Assembly (NCBI GenBank): GCA_021781455.1
Contig: JAJXWV010000022.1
Coordinates: forward strand, 1 to 64,000
Length of the DNA: 64,000 bases
DNA from: Acidobacteriota bacterium
GTDB lineage: Bacteria; Acidobacteriota; Thermoanaerobaculia; Gp7-AA8
Direction: 5' to 3'
The notes under the pieces are model-generated. The model was not told the origin of the DNA, searched no databases, and was given only the letters and a program-made list of their open reading frames with translations. Shown piece by piece: positions 41,637 through 51,103 of the stretch. Position 1 is the stretch's first letter; each line of letters begins with the position of its first letter. Made by a program: the position numbers and the translations under genes.

Positions 41637-43181
41637 TCACGGTTTCCTGAACAGCGACAGCGAATCGAGAGAGATGCTCAACGACAGGTAGGGTGCGAAA
41701 CGCGGGCGCTGCTTGAGGCGGATCTCGCTGTCGGTGGCGACGACCGTCGCGCCGGCGAGCGGTTGCCCGTGGTCGTATTCCAGCGCCTTCTGTCCGCTGG
41801 CGAGATCCTGCACGTACTGGCCGGTCGCGCCGAGACCGAGACGAACGAAGGGCGACACGTCGAGAGAAAAGCCCGTGAAGAGCTGGGGCTGGGAGCCGAA
41901 GCCGACGCCGAACTGGACGCCGGGGCGAAGAAGGGCCCGCTCATCACGCCAGCGGTAGGCGGCGAGGAGTGCCACCGCGCCGGAGCGCCTCTGCTCGCCG
42001 GTCCGAGTGATGACTTTCTCGTTCGGGTTCAGCGGACTGGTGACAGCGCCGTAGCTGCGCTCGACGAGCGGTGTGTAGATTCCGCCGACGCTGACCGCGA
42101 TCCGGCGCACGACGGGATCGGCGATCCGGAACGACTGCTCGCCCGTGGCATCCGGCCGCCGATCGAAGTTGACACCGAACGGGTTGACCTCGCTGATCGT
42201 CACCTTCACCGTGCCGATCCTGTCGAACGGAATCTGGTCGGGAGTGTCGGCGAAGATCAGGCCGGCGGTGTAGTTGCACGGACTGTCGGATCCCGGCATC
42301 GCGTAGAGCCGGTCGAGCATGACGGCGGTTCTGGTCGTCGGGAACTCGGCCTCGAGCAGCTTATCGGCCGTGCTGAGCACATCATTGTCCGTCGGCTCGG
42401 CATTCTCGCGCGCCAGGTCGGCATCGGACGCTCTCGCCAGCACGGCGGCCGCGTACAGCGCCCGTGCGGCTCGCAGTTTCTTGAACACGTCGATGACGTC
42501 TGCTGACCTGGAGGAGAGAAAGTCGAACGAGGAGCTGGGCAGATCGCCATACTCGCCGTACTGCAATCGGCGAATCATCGACTGCTTGTCTTGCTCGACC
42601 TGGAGCATCATGTCCGTTACCGGCTTGAACGTGGCTTTGAGGCTGATGTCAGCCTGGGGCAGAGGTGTCTTATCGGGTTCCGTTTGTGCGCGAATAGACT
42701 CGATGGGAACCATCTTGCCGGCGCCAACGGCGATCGCCGCCAGGTCGCCGAGGTTTGGGATCGGCGCCGCGGTCGTTGTTTTCGTGAGCGAGTAGAGCGG
42801 CGGATTGGTATTGGCGAGAACGAAGATGACGTGACCATTCCGTGGGATCGGCACTTCGGGGAGACCATCGGCGTCGCGAACGATGCGGAGCGGCTCGAGA
42901 ACCGTGACCGGGCCGGGGCCGCGCTTGAACGCGAAGATGTTCTGGCGCTGTCGATGATCGACGGCGACGATATAGACCGACTGCTTCAGCGGGTCGATTT
43001 CGAAGCGACTGAACAGGGTCGCCAGCCGCCCTTCGAGAATTGCGGTTGTGATTGCCTGATCGATTCTTTCGCAAGGTGCGGCCACGGGTGTTTTAGAGAC
43101 GGGCGCAACGGCGACGGTGCCGGAAAAGGCGGGGAATGAGCCGAACAGCAAAGAAACGACGATGAGGATGGTCCGGTTCAT
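41637..43181 (-). CDS. secreted protein of unknown function with beta-rich C-terminus
   Basis: A 514-residue protein with signal peptide (MNRTILIVVSLLFGSFPAFS). The first half is mixed helix/strand (VYIVAVDHRQRQNIFAFKRGPG, HVIFVLANTNPPLYSLT). The last 200 residues are strand-rich with alternating hydrophobics (IAVSVGGIYTPLVERSYGAV, GAVALLAAYRW, PGVQFGVGFGSQPQLFTGFSLDV, LSLSISLDSLSLF), as in small outer-membrane barrels. I do not recognise the family. There is no haem or metal motif. Confidence 0.65.
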   Translation of the reverse strand: MNRTILIVVSLLFGSFPAFSGTVAVAPVSKTPVAAPCERIDQAITTAILEGRLATLFSRFEIDPLKQSVYIVAVDHRQRQNIFAFKRGPGPVTVLEPLRIVRDADGLPEVPIPRNGHVIFVLANTNPPLYSLTKTTTAAPIPNLGDLAAIAVGAGKMVPIESIRAQTEPDKTPLPQADISLKATFKPVTDMMLQVEQDKQSMIRRLQYGEYGDLPSSSFDFLSSRSADVIDVFKKLRAARALYAAAVLARASDADLARENAEPTDNDVLSTADKLLEAEFPTTRTAVMLDRLYAMPGSDSPCNYTAGLIFADTPDQIPFDRIGTVKVTISEVNPFGVNFDRRPDATGEQSFRIADPVVRRIAVSVGGIYTPLVERSYGAVTSPLNPNEKVITRTGEQRRSGAVALLAAYRWRDERALLRPGVQFGVGFGSQPQLFTGFSLDVSPFVRLGLGATGQYVQDLASGQKALEYDHGQPLAGATVVATDSEIRLKQRPRFAPYLSLSISLDSLSLFRKP

Positions 43182-43322
43182 CGCGATTCTCCTTGTTCCA
43201 TCGAGCGATCACCGGGGTGAGCGCGACGGCGTCAGTGTTCCTGATTGGGAGTGACCGATGAGGGTCAATCTATACCCTCTCGCGGAGCATTTCGCGCCGC
43301 AGCCTAACGTTTCGCACTCCGG

Positions 43323-43400
43323 AGGGACGCGCAGCAGCGCGTCCGCAACTCCGGTCGGCGGGCGAGAACGAGAGCTGCGGACGCGCTGCTGCGCGTCCCT
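43323..43400. repeat. inverted repeat, GGGACGCGCAGCAGCGCGTCC family
   Basis: AGGGACGCGCAGCAGCGCGT followed by CCGCAACTCC, a variable centre, and GAGAGCTGCGGACGCGCTGC followed by TGCGCGTCCCT. It is nearly identical at both ends to 24609-24692 and 59247-59326. The rest of the 43182-43447 gap contains no recognisable signal. Confidence 0.85.
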
Positions 43401-43447
43401 GCCGACGTCATCTCCTCCAAACGGCGGATCTGTGGCACCGTATCGGC

Positions 43448-43897
43448 GTGGAGAGAGCCGTGGTCATTGCGGCGTTCCGGTCGCGGGACGAGGCCATCGA
43501 GGCGCGTGAAGCGCTGCAACGGGAGGGAATCGCAGCGACCGCGGGGCCGCGGGACGAGAGCATCGAGCGAATGTGCGCCGACGCACTCGGCACGAATTTC
43601 GACGTGGTCGTCGACGCGGCCGAGGCGGAACGCGGCATCGCGCTGCTCCGGCGCATCTGGCCGGATGAGGCTCAATTGGAAGCGCTCGCTGCGCGGCACT
43701 GCCCGGCGTGCGGTGCGAGCGATGTGGCGCGCCTGCCACGCCTGCGCATCTTTCTCGTGGTCGCACTCATCCTGATCGCCGGCAGCGTCGTGTTCGGCGA
43801 GCAGGAGCTGTTCCTCCTGCTCATCGGCATCGTCGGAGGGCTGCTTCTGCTGACTCCGCGATGGCACTGCCGCGCGTGCCGCGAGCGATGGCGTTGA
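43448..43897 (+). CDS. small membrane protein with DUF2007-like domain and Cys pairs
   Basis: A 149-residue protein from a GTG start. Residues 1-75 (AVVIAAFRSRDEAIEAREALQREGIAATAGPRDES...FDVVVDAAEAERGIALL) resemble the DUF2007-type signal-transducing PII-like domain. CPAC at about 79 and CRAC near the C-terminus flank two hydrophobic helices (RIFLVVALILIAGSVVF and LFLLLIGIVGGLLLL), a possible split zinc ribbon. Function is unknown. It is divergent from 41637-43181 and convergent with 43907-45460. Confidence 0.65.
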   Translation: MERAVVIAAFRSRDEAIEAREALQREGIAATAGPRDESIERMCADALGTNFDVVVDAAEAERGIALLRRIWPDEAQLEALAARHCPACGASDVARLPRLRIFLVVALILIAGSVVFGEQELFLLLIGIVGGLLLLTPRWHCRACRERWR

Positions 43898-43906
43898 CGC
43901 AGCCGC

Positions 43907-45460
43907 CTAACGGCCGCCCATGGCCTTCAACGCCTGCGCCGGTCGCGGATCGCCGGGCAGCAGCGTCGCGGCGCGGCCGATGTAGGCCTGCCCTTCGAGG
44001 CGATTGCCCAGGATGGCCAGGACCTGGCCGGCGTAGAGGTGCGCCACGCCGGAGGAGCCGTCGATGCGAATGGCATTCTTGAGCAGCTTGATCGCGGTCG
44101 ATGGCGGCGACACGCCTAACTGGAAGCGGCACCAGGCCGCCTCGGCCGCATACGTGCCATTCTGGGCGTCGCAGTCAGCGGCCATCTCGAACGAGGAGAG
44201 CGCCTCGCGCATCTTCCCCGCAGCCATCAGAGTGCGGCCGCTCCGGCAGAGCGCCTCGGGATCGATGAGTGCGGCCGGGCCGGCCTTTGCCGCAGCCTGC
44301 GCCTGCTCGCGCAGTTTCTCGCGACGTTTGACCAGCGCTTCGCGGCGGTCCGGGTCGGCCAGCTCCGCGTAGGCGCGAGCCGCCGCCAGGTACACCTCCT
44401 GTGCCTTGTCGCGCAGGCCGTCCGCAGCGCGCTCGTCGAACTTCGACGGCCGGAACTTCTCCGACATCCGCAGAAATGCCTTCGTGATCGCCGATGCACC
44501 CTCCGTCTCGGCAAGTTCGAGAAGGTCGAACGCGTCCCTGCGCCGGTAGGCGAGATAGGCGGACATGACCTCTTCTGCCGCTGCCGGTTCCTCGCCGCGC
44601 GGCGGGGCGGAGGGAGTCTCGAAGGCCATTCGCGGAATCTCGGCCGGCCGGGCCGCGGGATGCGCCTCCGTCTCTTCGACCACGAACGGATTGACGGCGA
44701 GCTCCAGCCGCGGCGCTTCGGGCATGGAGTGTTCCGTGATCCGCAGGATGCCGAGGAGCATCAGCGCGTACACCAGGCGATGGAGGTCGTCGGTATCGAC
44801 CCCGGCACGGATGTCGTCGAACTTCGCCCCGCGGCGCGCGGCGTCGACGATCTTCTGCTGCTCGGAGCTCAGCCGGAGCTCCTCGATCCCGAAGATCGGA
44901 TTTTCGGCGATGGCCAGGTACTTCCCGTTCGCGGCCGCAGCGGCCTCGTCGGCGGTTTCCTGCGTCTCGATCTTGCCGATGCCGGTGACGAGGAGCTGCG
45001 GCACTTTCACGCGCAGGACAGACGCAGTTGGCGGCACGTCGAAAGAGATCGCCCAGCTGCCGCTCTTCCAGCTGAACGGCTCGAGCAGCTTGCGGCCGAG
45101 ATTCTGCTGAAGCGCGCGATAGAGCTCAGTCGGTGCGATCAGCTTGCGCTCGGTGAGGATCTCGCCGAGCGGGACGCCGCGCGATGCCGCCACGGCGAAG
45201 GCGGCATGACAGTCAGCCTCTGAGACCTTGCCGCTGCTCACCAGGAAGCGCCCCAGGGTCTCGGTGGCGATGTTGGAGCGACATTCGACGGGAGAGCCGT
45301 CGTCGAAGACGATCGTCTTCTCGAGCTGGTTGCGCCGCAGCTCGAGCACGGCCGAACGCTCGTGCGCGGCGATGGCCAGCAGCAGGATGGGATAGGGCGT
45401 CTGCTGAAGATCACCGCTGGGCGCGCGGAAGAGTTGTTCGAGCTCGTCGCGAGTGGGCAT
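43907..45460 (-). CDS. DUF4388 protein with J-like and TPR regions
   Basis: A 517-residue cytoplasmic protein. Residues 1-160 carry a DUF4388/PATAN-like domain (TPYPILLLAIAAHERSAVLELRRNQLEKTIVFDDGSPVECRSN) followed by a GspE-N-like helical segment (LGRFLVSSGKVSEADC...LGEILTERKLI). Residues 300-390 resemble a degenerate J domain (DAFDLLELAETEGASAITKAFLRMSEKFRPSKF), and the C-terminus has TPR-like helices (LMAAGKMREALSSFEMAADCDAQN...AHLYAGQVLAILGNRLEGQAYIGRA). Such proteins occur in myxobacteria and acidobacteria as adaptors of unknown role. Confidence 0.75.
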   Translation of the reverse strand: MPTRDELEQLFRAPSGDLQQTPYPILLLAIAAHERSAVLELRRNQLEKTIVFDDGSPVECRSNIATETLGRFLVSSGKVSEADCHAAFAVAASRGVPLGEILTERKLIAPTELYRALQQNLGRKLLEPFSWKSGSWAISFDVPPTASVLRVKVPQLLVTGIGKIETQETADEAAAAANGKYLAIAENPIFGIEELRLSSEQQKIVDAARRGAKFDDIRAGVDTDDLHRLVYALMLLGILRITEHSMPEAPRLELAVNPFVVEETEAHPAARPAEIPRMAFETPSAPPRGEEPAAAEEVMSAYLAYRRRDAFDLLELAETEGASAITKAFLRMSEKFRPSKFDERAADGLRDKAQEVYLAAARAYAELADPDRREALVKRREKLREQAQAAAKAGPAALIDPEALCRSGRTLMAAGKMREALSSFEMAADCDAQNGTYAAEAAWCRFQLGVSPPSTAIKLLKNAIRIDGSSGVAHLYAGQVLAILGNRLEGQAYIGRAATLLPGDPRPAQALKAMGGR

Positions 45461-45561
45461 CGATCGAAACGAGCATTGTAGCGGGGTGGTGGGAGTGCGC
45501 CACGGCCGTCATCCCGAGCGTCCGAATCGCGCAAGCGCGACACCGGAGAAAAGAAACGTTC

Positions 45562-45927
45562 CTACTCGTCAGGCGAGACGTCACGCGGCTTCTTCTCGGC
45601 GCCGACCTCTTCGCCCTCGCGCGTCTCGCGCATCCGGCGGCGGGCGCTGGCGAACGCCTGTTCGATCTCGTCCCAGGCGCGCTCGAAGCCGGACTTCAAC
45701 TCGGTCGCGACGGGTTGCCGCGCTTTGTGAAGGTCGATCAGCGTTTGCTTGGTCGAGGCCATGACCTTGCGAAGCGCTCCCGTGACCTCGCCGAGGTCGC
45801 CACGGGTGCTGCTGAGCGACTGTTTAGCGCGGGCCTCGAAGGCTTCGAGGTCGAATCCCCACTCGCGCAGGAACTCGCGCGTCGCGGAGCGAGATTCGGG
45901 AGCATTCGGATCCTGGTTCTGGGACAT
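45562..45927 (-). CDS. small helical protein of unknown function
   Basis: About 121 residues, rich in charged residues and probably all helical (TREFLREWGFDLEAFEARAKQSLSSTRGDLGEVTGALRKVMASTKQTLIDL...FERAWDEIEQAFASARRRMRE). There is no signal or TM. GGAGGACGCAG before the ATG at 45927 supports this start over the longer frame to 46014. No family is recognised. The 45461-45561 gap has nothing assignable. Confidence 0.6.
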   Translation of the reverse strand: MSQNQDPNAPESRSATREFLREWGFDLEAFEARAKQSLSSTRGDLGEVTGALRKVMASTKQTLIDLHKARQPVATELKSGFERAWDEIEQAFASARRRMRETREGEEVGAEKKPRDVSPDE

Positions 45928-46014
45928 CTGCGTCCTCCTCCCAGCCAACATGCAGTCGGCGGGCCCGAGGCGGTAGTGTGCCGGTTCACGGGACGGCGGG
46001 GCGAGTGTCACCAT

Positions 46015-46042
46015 GGAGGGACGCGCCGCGGCGCGTCCCTCC
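46015..46042. repeat. perfect 28-bp palindrome
   Basis: GGAGGGACGCGCCGCGGCGC followed by GTCCCTCC is a perfect palindrome between the PilZ gene and the small helical protein gene. It shares GGGACGCGC ends with the 24609/43323/59247 repeat family and may be its collapsed form. Confidence 0.75.
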
Positions 46043-46057
46043 CGTTGTCCCGCAGGC

Positions 46058-46774
46058 TCAACTCGAGCCCTGCAGCCGGCGTAGCGCGGCCTGCTTGAGG
46101 GCCATGCTCGTGGCGGCGCCGCGCGCGATCACGCGTACCTCGCTCTCCGGCAGGGTGGCGAGAATCCGCATGGCAAACGGTGGAGGCGTTTTCGGATTGT
46201 GGATCAGCGCCAGCCGGACATCGAGGTTGCCGATCCACTGAGTCGTCTTCATGATCATGTCGGCGGTCTGGTAGGTGAGGTGCGACGACTTCGCCACCCT
46301 CACCACCTCGTCGACCGTGATCCGCGGATTGCGCAGCAGCGACAGCAGGACGCGTGGATCGCTGTCCTGCACGAGAAAGGCGCGCTCCACACGGTCGGCC
46401 TTCGCCGCCTGGATGATCTTCTCGGTCTGGGTCAGGCCACGAAGGCGATCGGAAACGTTCTGACTTCTCTCCGTCGACTCGTCGGCTTCGTCGCTGACGT
46501 CTGTGTGTGCGAGGAGCCTTGTTAGGAGTTCCTGCGGGTCGTCGGTGATGGCCACGGCCGCGCCGTCGGGCAGCGGAGCGACGACCGTGGCCCGGACCTC
46601 GACTTCGCCTCCCCAGGGACCGCGAAGTGTCACGCCGATCTGCGCATGAAGCGGCAGCGGCTCGGAAAGGCGCAGCCCTCCCACGGAGAGATTCGTGCGA
46701 TGCTCTTCACGCAGCTCTTCCTCCGATTCGAACTCCACTGTGAAGGCGTCGCTGCCGCTTCGGAAGATCTTCAT
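46058..46774 (-). CDS. PilZ-like domain protein
   Basis: A 238-residue cytoplasmic protein. The first 95 residues resemble a PilZ domain (EEHRTNLSVGGLRLSEPLPLHAQIGVTLRGPWGGEVEVRATVVAPLP), with an NLSVGGL block as in the D/NxSxxG motif; the usual RxxxR arm is only weakly represented (REEHR). The rest is helical (RLRGLTQTEKIIQAAKADRVERAFLVQDSDPRVLLSLLRNPRITVDEVVRVAKSS), a region seen in other acidobacterial PilZ proteins. Adjacent to a GGDEF-EAL gene, it may respond to c-di-GMP. Confidence 0.75.
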   Translation of the reverse strand: MKIFRSGSDAFTVEFESEEELREEHRTNLSVGGLRLSEPLPLHAQIGVTLRGPWGGEVEVRATVVAPLPDGAAVAITDDPQELLTRLLAHTDVSDEADESTERSQNVSDRLRGLTQTEKIIQAAKADRVERAFLVQDSDPRVLLSLLRNPRITVDEVVRVAKSSHLTYQTADMIMKTTQWIGNLDVRLALIHNPKTPPPFAMRILATLPESEVRVIARGAATSMALKQAALRRLQGSS

Positions 46775-46786
46775 CGTTCGCTGATC

Positions 46787-49700
46787 TCAGGCAGGTACCG
46801 AGCCGGAGGTGCGCAGCAGCGCGGAAAATTTCTCTGCTTCGGTCGGACGTCCGATGTGGAACCCCTGCAGCTCGTCGCACTGCAGCGACTCCAGGAACTT
46901 CTGCTGCTCGGCCGTTTCCACTCCTTCGGCGATGACTCGGAGCTTGAGGCTCTTGCCCATGCCGATGATCGCCGTGGCGATGGCCGCGGCATCGGGATTC
47001 GTGTTGATGTCCCGGACGAACGACTGATCGATTTTGAGCTTGTGGATCGGGAATCGCCGCAGGTAGCTCAGGGACGAGTATCCGGTGCCGAAGTCGTCGA
47101 TGGAGAGTGAGATGCCCATGTCGTGCAGCTCGAGCAGCACCTCGATCGACTGCTCGGCTTCGCGCATGATGATGCTCTCGGTCAGTTCGAGCTCCAGGTA
47201 CTCCGGCGCCAGGCCGGTCTGCTCGAGGATCTCGGCGACGCGTGTGGCAAGGCCCGGTTGCCTGAACTGCACCGCCGACACGTTCACGGCCACGGGGACG
47301 GCGGGCAGTCCTTCGTCGAGCCACTGACGGACCTGTGCGCAGGCGGTGCGCAGGACCCAGTCGCCGATGGGGACGATCAATCCATGCTCTTCGGCGACGG
47401 GAATGAATTTTCCGGGTGAGACAAAGCCGAGGTCACGATGATTCCAGCGGATGAGGGCCTCAGCGCCGATGATGCGGCCGGTGAGGATCTGTATCTGCGG
47501 CTGATAGTGCAGCGTGAACTCGTTGCGTTCCAGGGCGCCGCGCAGGCTCATCTCGACCGAGAGCGCTTCGAAGGCGCGGGCATTCATGTCCGGCGTGAAG
47601 AACTGGAAGTTGTTCCGGCCGCGCTCTTTGGCGTGGTACATGGCGGCGTCGGCATTCTTCACGAGCGTGGGTACGTCGAACCCGTCGTGCGGGCAGATGC
47701 TGATGCCGATCGAGGCCGTGATGGCGAGCTCGTGCTCCTGGACGTAGATCGGCTTGTGCATGGCCTGCACGATCTTTTCGGCCACGAGCGCGGCGTCCTG
47801 GCTCCTGGCCAGCTCGGGAAGCATGATCAGGAACTCGTCTCCACCGAGGCGGGCCACGGTGTCGCCTTCGCGGACGCAGTCGGTCAGGCGCGAGGCGACG
47901 CGCTGGAGCAGGACGTCTCCGGCAGGATGGCCGAGCGAGTCGTTGATGGTCTTGAAGCGGTCGAGGTCGAGGAAGAGAAGAGCGAGATTCGACCCCTTGC
48001 GGCGGGTCGTGGCCACAGCCTGGCGGGCCAGGTCGTTCATCAGGGAACGGTTGGGCAGGCCGGTCAGGAAATCGTGATTGGCCAGGAACTCGATGCGGTC
48101 CGCCGACTCTTTCCGCTCGGTGATGTCGGTGAAGATGCCGACGTAGTGCGTGATCTGGCCGGCGTCGTTGCGCACCGCCGTGATGGAGAGCCACTCCAGA
48201 TAGACCTCGCCGCTCTTGCGCCGGTTCCAGATCTCTCCCTGCCATCGGCCCGACTCGCGGATGGTCCGCCACATCACGTGGTAGAAGGCCGGTTCGTGTC
48301 GTCCCGAGCTGAGGACCTTCGGGTCGGATCCGATGACCTCTTCCGGCGCATACCCGGTGAGCGCGGTGAATGCCTTGTTCACCGTGAGGATTCTGCGGTC
48401 GGTATCAGTGATGACGATTCCCTCGGCGCTGTCCTCGAGCACCCGGGCCCAGAGGCGGGCGCTTTCCTCGGCCTTCATCCTTTCGGTGATGTCGCGGAGG
48501 ATCGACGTGACCAGGCGCCGGCCGCGCCAGACGAACGTGTTCAGGGAGATCTCCACCGAGAGGGCGGTGCCGTCCTTGCGGCGGAACAGCCGTACGTCGA
48601 CGTGATCGAACCCTCGCTCGCGCACGTTGCGGAGCGAGTCACGAGTGGCGTCGGGGTCGGCGCTGACGTCCTGAACGCGTAGCTGGGTCGTTTCTTCCGC
48701 CGTGTAGCCGGAGAGCGCCAGGAAGGCCTCGTTGGCGTCGAGGATGCGCGTGCTGTCGGCGTCGAACAGGACGATGGCGTCCCGCTCGCTGCTGAACAGG
48801 AGCCGGTATTTCTCTTCGCTCTCCCGCAGCGCCGCCTCCGCAGCCCGTCGTCGCTCTTCCTTGGCGAGGTTTTCCAGACCGAAGGAAACGTCGCTGCACA
48901 TCTCCTCGAGCAGGGCGATGGTCTCGTTGTCGAAGAACCCGGGCTCGTCGGCGTAGACGGCGAGAACGGCCACGATCTTCCCTTCTTCGAGCAGAGGCAG
49001 CGTGGCGATGGAGCGGAACCCGGACTGCGCGGCCGCGGCCCGCCACGGAATCATGCTCGGATCGGTGAAGATGTCGTTGCAGACCTGGGTGTGGCCTTCA
49101 CGAAGGGTCCGGCCGATCGGCCCGCGCCCCGTTGGCTGCGCAGGATCGGCCAGAACCGTGATCTGCGCGAGATAACCGGAATCGGGGCCGTAGGTCGCTG
49201 CGGGCTTGACCCGTCCGTCATGCTCGTCGATCGAGCCGACCCAGGCGAAGTGCAGCCGTCCGTACTCGACGGCCACGCGGCAGATCTCGCCTAACAACTC
49301 CTGGCGTCGCTTGCCGCGCACGATGGCCTGATTCATCTGGCTCAGGGCGGCGTAGAGGTTGCTCAGGCGGCGGATCTTGCCGTCCGCCTCCTTTCGCTCG
49401 CTGATGTCGCGGATGATGCTCTGGCGAAGGGTGACGTCGTCGGCCCGGATCCCCCGCGAGCTGACCTCCACGGGGAAGGCCGTGCCGTCGCTGCGCCTGT
49501 GGATGGTCTCGAAAACGACGCCGTCTTCCCAGCGCGCCTTCTGCCAATCGGATTCGAACGTTTCCAGCGCCGCCGGCGCGCGGAGACTGCGCACGTTCAT
49601 TCGCAGCAGCTCTTCGCGTGGAAACCCGTATGCGGCCACGGCGCGTTCGTTGGCGTCGAGGATGCGCCCCTCGTCGTCCATGATCAGGATCATGTCGTTG

Positions 49701-51073
49701 GCGTAGCGGGTCAGCGTGTCGAGGTGCTTCTCCAGCACCGTCCGTTCACGCTCCGCGCGGTATTGGCGGACCAGCGCGATCGCGCGTTGCTGCCGCAGCC
49801 ACAGCGCGGTCGCCAGCGCCGCCGCGAGAACCAGCACGAGCCCGATGATGGCCATCAGCCGTGCGTTCTCGGCCACCGGCCCCTTCACTTCCTGCAGGTC
49901 GACCTTCGCCACGAGCACCCACGACGTGCCCGGCACCCTGCGCGCGCAGGCCAGCACCGGAATGCCGCGATAGTCGCGCTCCTCCAGCGGCCCCCTGGCG
50001 CCGAGGACCGCCTGTGCGGCAACCAGCTTGCTGGTCAACGGGAAACGCAGCGAGAGCGTCGATCCTTTGCGGAGCCGCAGGTCGTTCAGGAACACGACGA
50101 AGTTGCCCTCGCGCCGCACGAGGAGGGTCTCTCCACTCCTCGAGGGAAGCGGCCAGCTCTGGATGAGCGGATAGAGATACTGCTGGGGATCGATCTCCAT
50201 CGCCACGGCGCCGATGGAGCGCGCCTGATCTCCGGTGCCGACCAGCAGCGGAGCGAAGAAACCGAGCTCGATCTGCTGGTCGTGGCGGTGGAAATCGGAG
50301 AAGACTGTCTCCCTCGAGGCGATGGCCTGAAGAGCAAGCGTCCGCGACAGCTGCGAATAGGCGCGGGGGACGCCGACCGTCATCCGGGGCTCTCCCTGCC
50401 GGTCGAGGAGCGATATCCGATCCCACCCGCGGGCCGAGCGCAGGCCGTCCAGACGGGCGCGCAGGCGTGCTGCCGTGGCATCCTCCGGCGCTCCGCGGGA
50501 CAGCCACGCCTCGGCTTCGGGTGCCATGAACGGGTCATGGCTGATGCGCTCCGCGTTCCCGCGCCTCTCATTCATCCAGTCGGCGATCTGATGGACTTTC
50601 AGATCGGCGACGGCTCCCAATGTCTCTTCGGCACGCACTTTCGCGGCGCGGGCGGTGTTCCGGTAGGCCAGATACCCGGTGGCGGTGACGATGCCGACAA
50701 ACAGCAGAAAGATCAGCAGCGGCAACCAGATGTTGAACGGACCATCGTCTTCGGCGCCCGGCTCTTCAGCAGCCTTCGCGGATGAGTTTCTGAGGTGAGC
50801 GTAGAGCAGGGCCGAGGTGAAGGCCACGAAGACCCAGCCCTTGTACATGGACAGCGTCGAAAAGAGGACGGGATCAAAGACGATCCGTCCCAGGAGCGCA
50901 TCCGAGGCGTAGATCCAGGCCGCGGCTAGAACGGCATAGACGGCGGTGACGACGATCGCGTGGCTGCGGGGCGCAAGAATCCTCGGACTGTCAGGGAGGT
51001 TCACGGGCGAGCTCGCTTGCGGCGAAGAGGGGACCGATCCGCGCGACAATTCTACGCCAACCGTATGAGCCAC
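46787..51073 (-). CDS. membrane PAS/GAF sensor with GGDEF and EAL domains
   Basis: A 1428-residue sensor. N-terminal helices (about 40-60, 72-93, 113-137), an extracytoplasmic sensor region (about 140-415) and another TM (about 420-440). Then a PAS domain (about 450-570), a GAF domain (575-740), two PAS domains (745-1000), a GGDEF domain with DFLTGLPNR, DLDRFKTINDSLGH and intact GGDEF, and a C-terminal EAL domain with GAEALIRW, NVSAVQF, ELTES, DDFGTGYSSL, KIDQSFV and EGVET. Both active sites look intact, so it may make and break c-di-GMP. The start at 51073 is only 30 bp from the divergent esterase start. Confidence 0.92.
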   Translation of the reverse strand: MAHTVGVELSRGSVPSSPQASSPVNLPDSPRILAPRSHAIVVTAVYAVLAAAWIYASDALLGRIVFDPVLFSTLSMYKGWVFVAFTSALLYAHLRNSSAKAAEEPGAEDDGPFNIWLPLLIFLLFVGIVTATGYLAYRNTARAAKVRAEETLGAVADLKVHQIADWMNERRGNAERISHDPFMAPEAEAWLSRGAPEDATAARLRARLDGLRSARGWDRISLLDRQGEPRMTVGVPRAYSQLSRTLALQAIASRETVFSDFHRHDQQIELGFFAPLLVGTGDQARSIGAVAMEIDPQQYLYPLIQSWPLPSRSGETLLVRREGNFVVFLNDLRLRKGSTLSLRFPLTSKLVAAQAVLGARGPLEERDYRGIPVLACARRVPGTSWVLVAKVDLQEVKGPVAENARLMAIIGLVLVLAAALATALWLRQQRAIALVRQYRAERERTVLEKHLDTLTRYANDMILIMDDEGRILDANERAVAAYGFPREELLRMNVRSLRAPAALETFESDWQKARWEDGVVFETIHRRSDGTAFPVEVSSRGIRADDVTLRQSIIRDISERKEADGKIRRLSNLYAALSQMNQAIVRGKRRQELLGEICRVAVEYGRLHFAWVGSIDEHDGRVKPAATYGPDSGYLAQITVLADPAQPTGRGPIGRTLREGHTQVCNDIFTDPSMIPWRAAAAQSGFRSIATLPLLEEGKIVAVLAVYADEPGFFDNETIALLEEMCSDVSFGLENLAKEERRRAAEAALRESEEKYRLLFSSERDAIVLFDADSTRILDANEAFLALSGYTAEETTQLRVQDVSADPDATRDSLRNVRERGFDHVDVRLFRRKDGTALSVEISLNTFVWRGRRLVTSILRDITERMKAEESARLWARVLEDSAEGIVITDTDRRILTVNKAFTALTGYAPEEVIGSDPKVLSSGRHEPAFYHVMWRTIRESGRWQGEIWNRRKSGEVYLEWLSITAVRNDAGQITHYVGIFTDITERKESADRIEFLANHDFLTGLPNRSLMNDLARQAVATTRRKGSNLALLFLDLDRFKTINDSLGHPAGDVLLQRVASRLTDCVREGDTVARLGGDEFLIMLPELARSQDAALVAEKIVQAMHKPIYVQEHELAITASIGISICPHDGFDVPTLVKNADAAMYHAKERGRNNFQFFTPDMNARAFEALSVEMSLRGALERNEFTLHYQPQIQILTGRIIGAEALIRWNHRDLGFVSPGKFIPVAEEHGLIVPIGDWVLRTACAQVRQWLDEGLPAVPVAVNVSAVQFRQPGLATRVAEILEQTGLAPEYLELELTESIIMREAEQSIEVLLELHDMGISLSIDDFGTGYSSLSYLRRFPIHKLKIDQSFVRDINTNPDAAAIATAIIGMGKSLKLRVIAEGVETAEQQKFLESLQCDELQGFHIGRPTEAEKFSALLRTSGSVPA

Positions 51074-51103
51074 CCGGTCCGAGCCCGGCGGGCTGGTCGT
51101 ACG

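Noticed and set aside
46015-46042. Rho-independent terminator
   Set aside because: Perfect palindrome but no loop of normal size and no T-run on either side.
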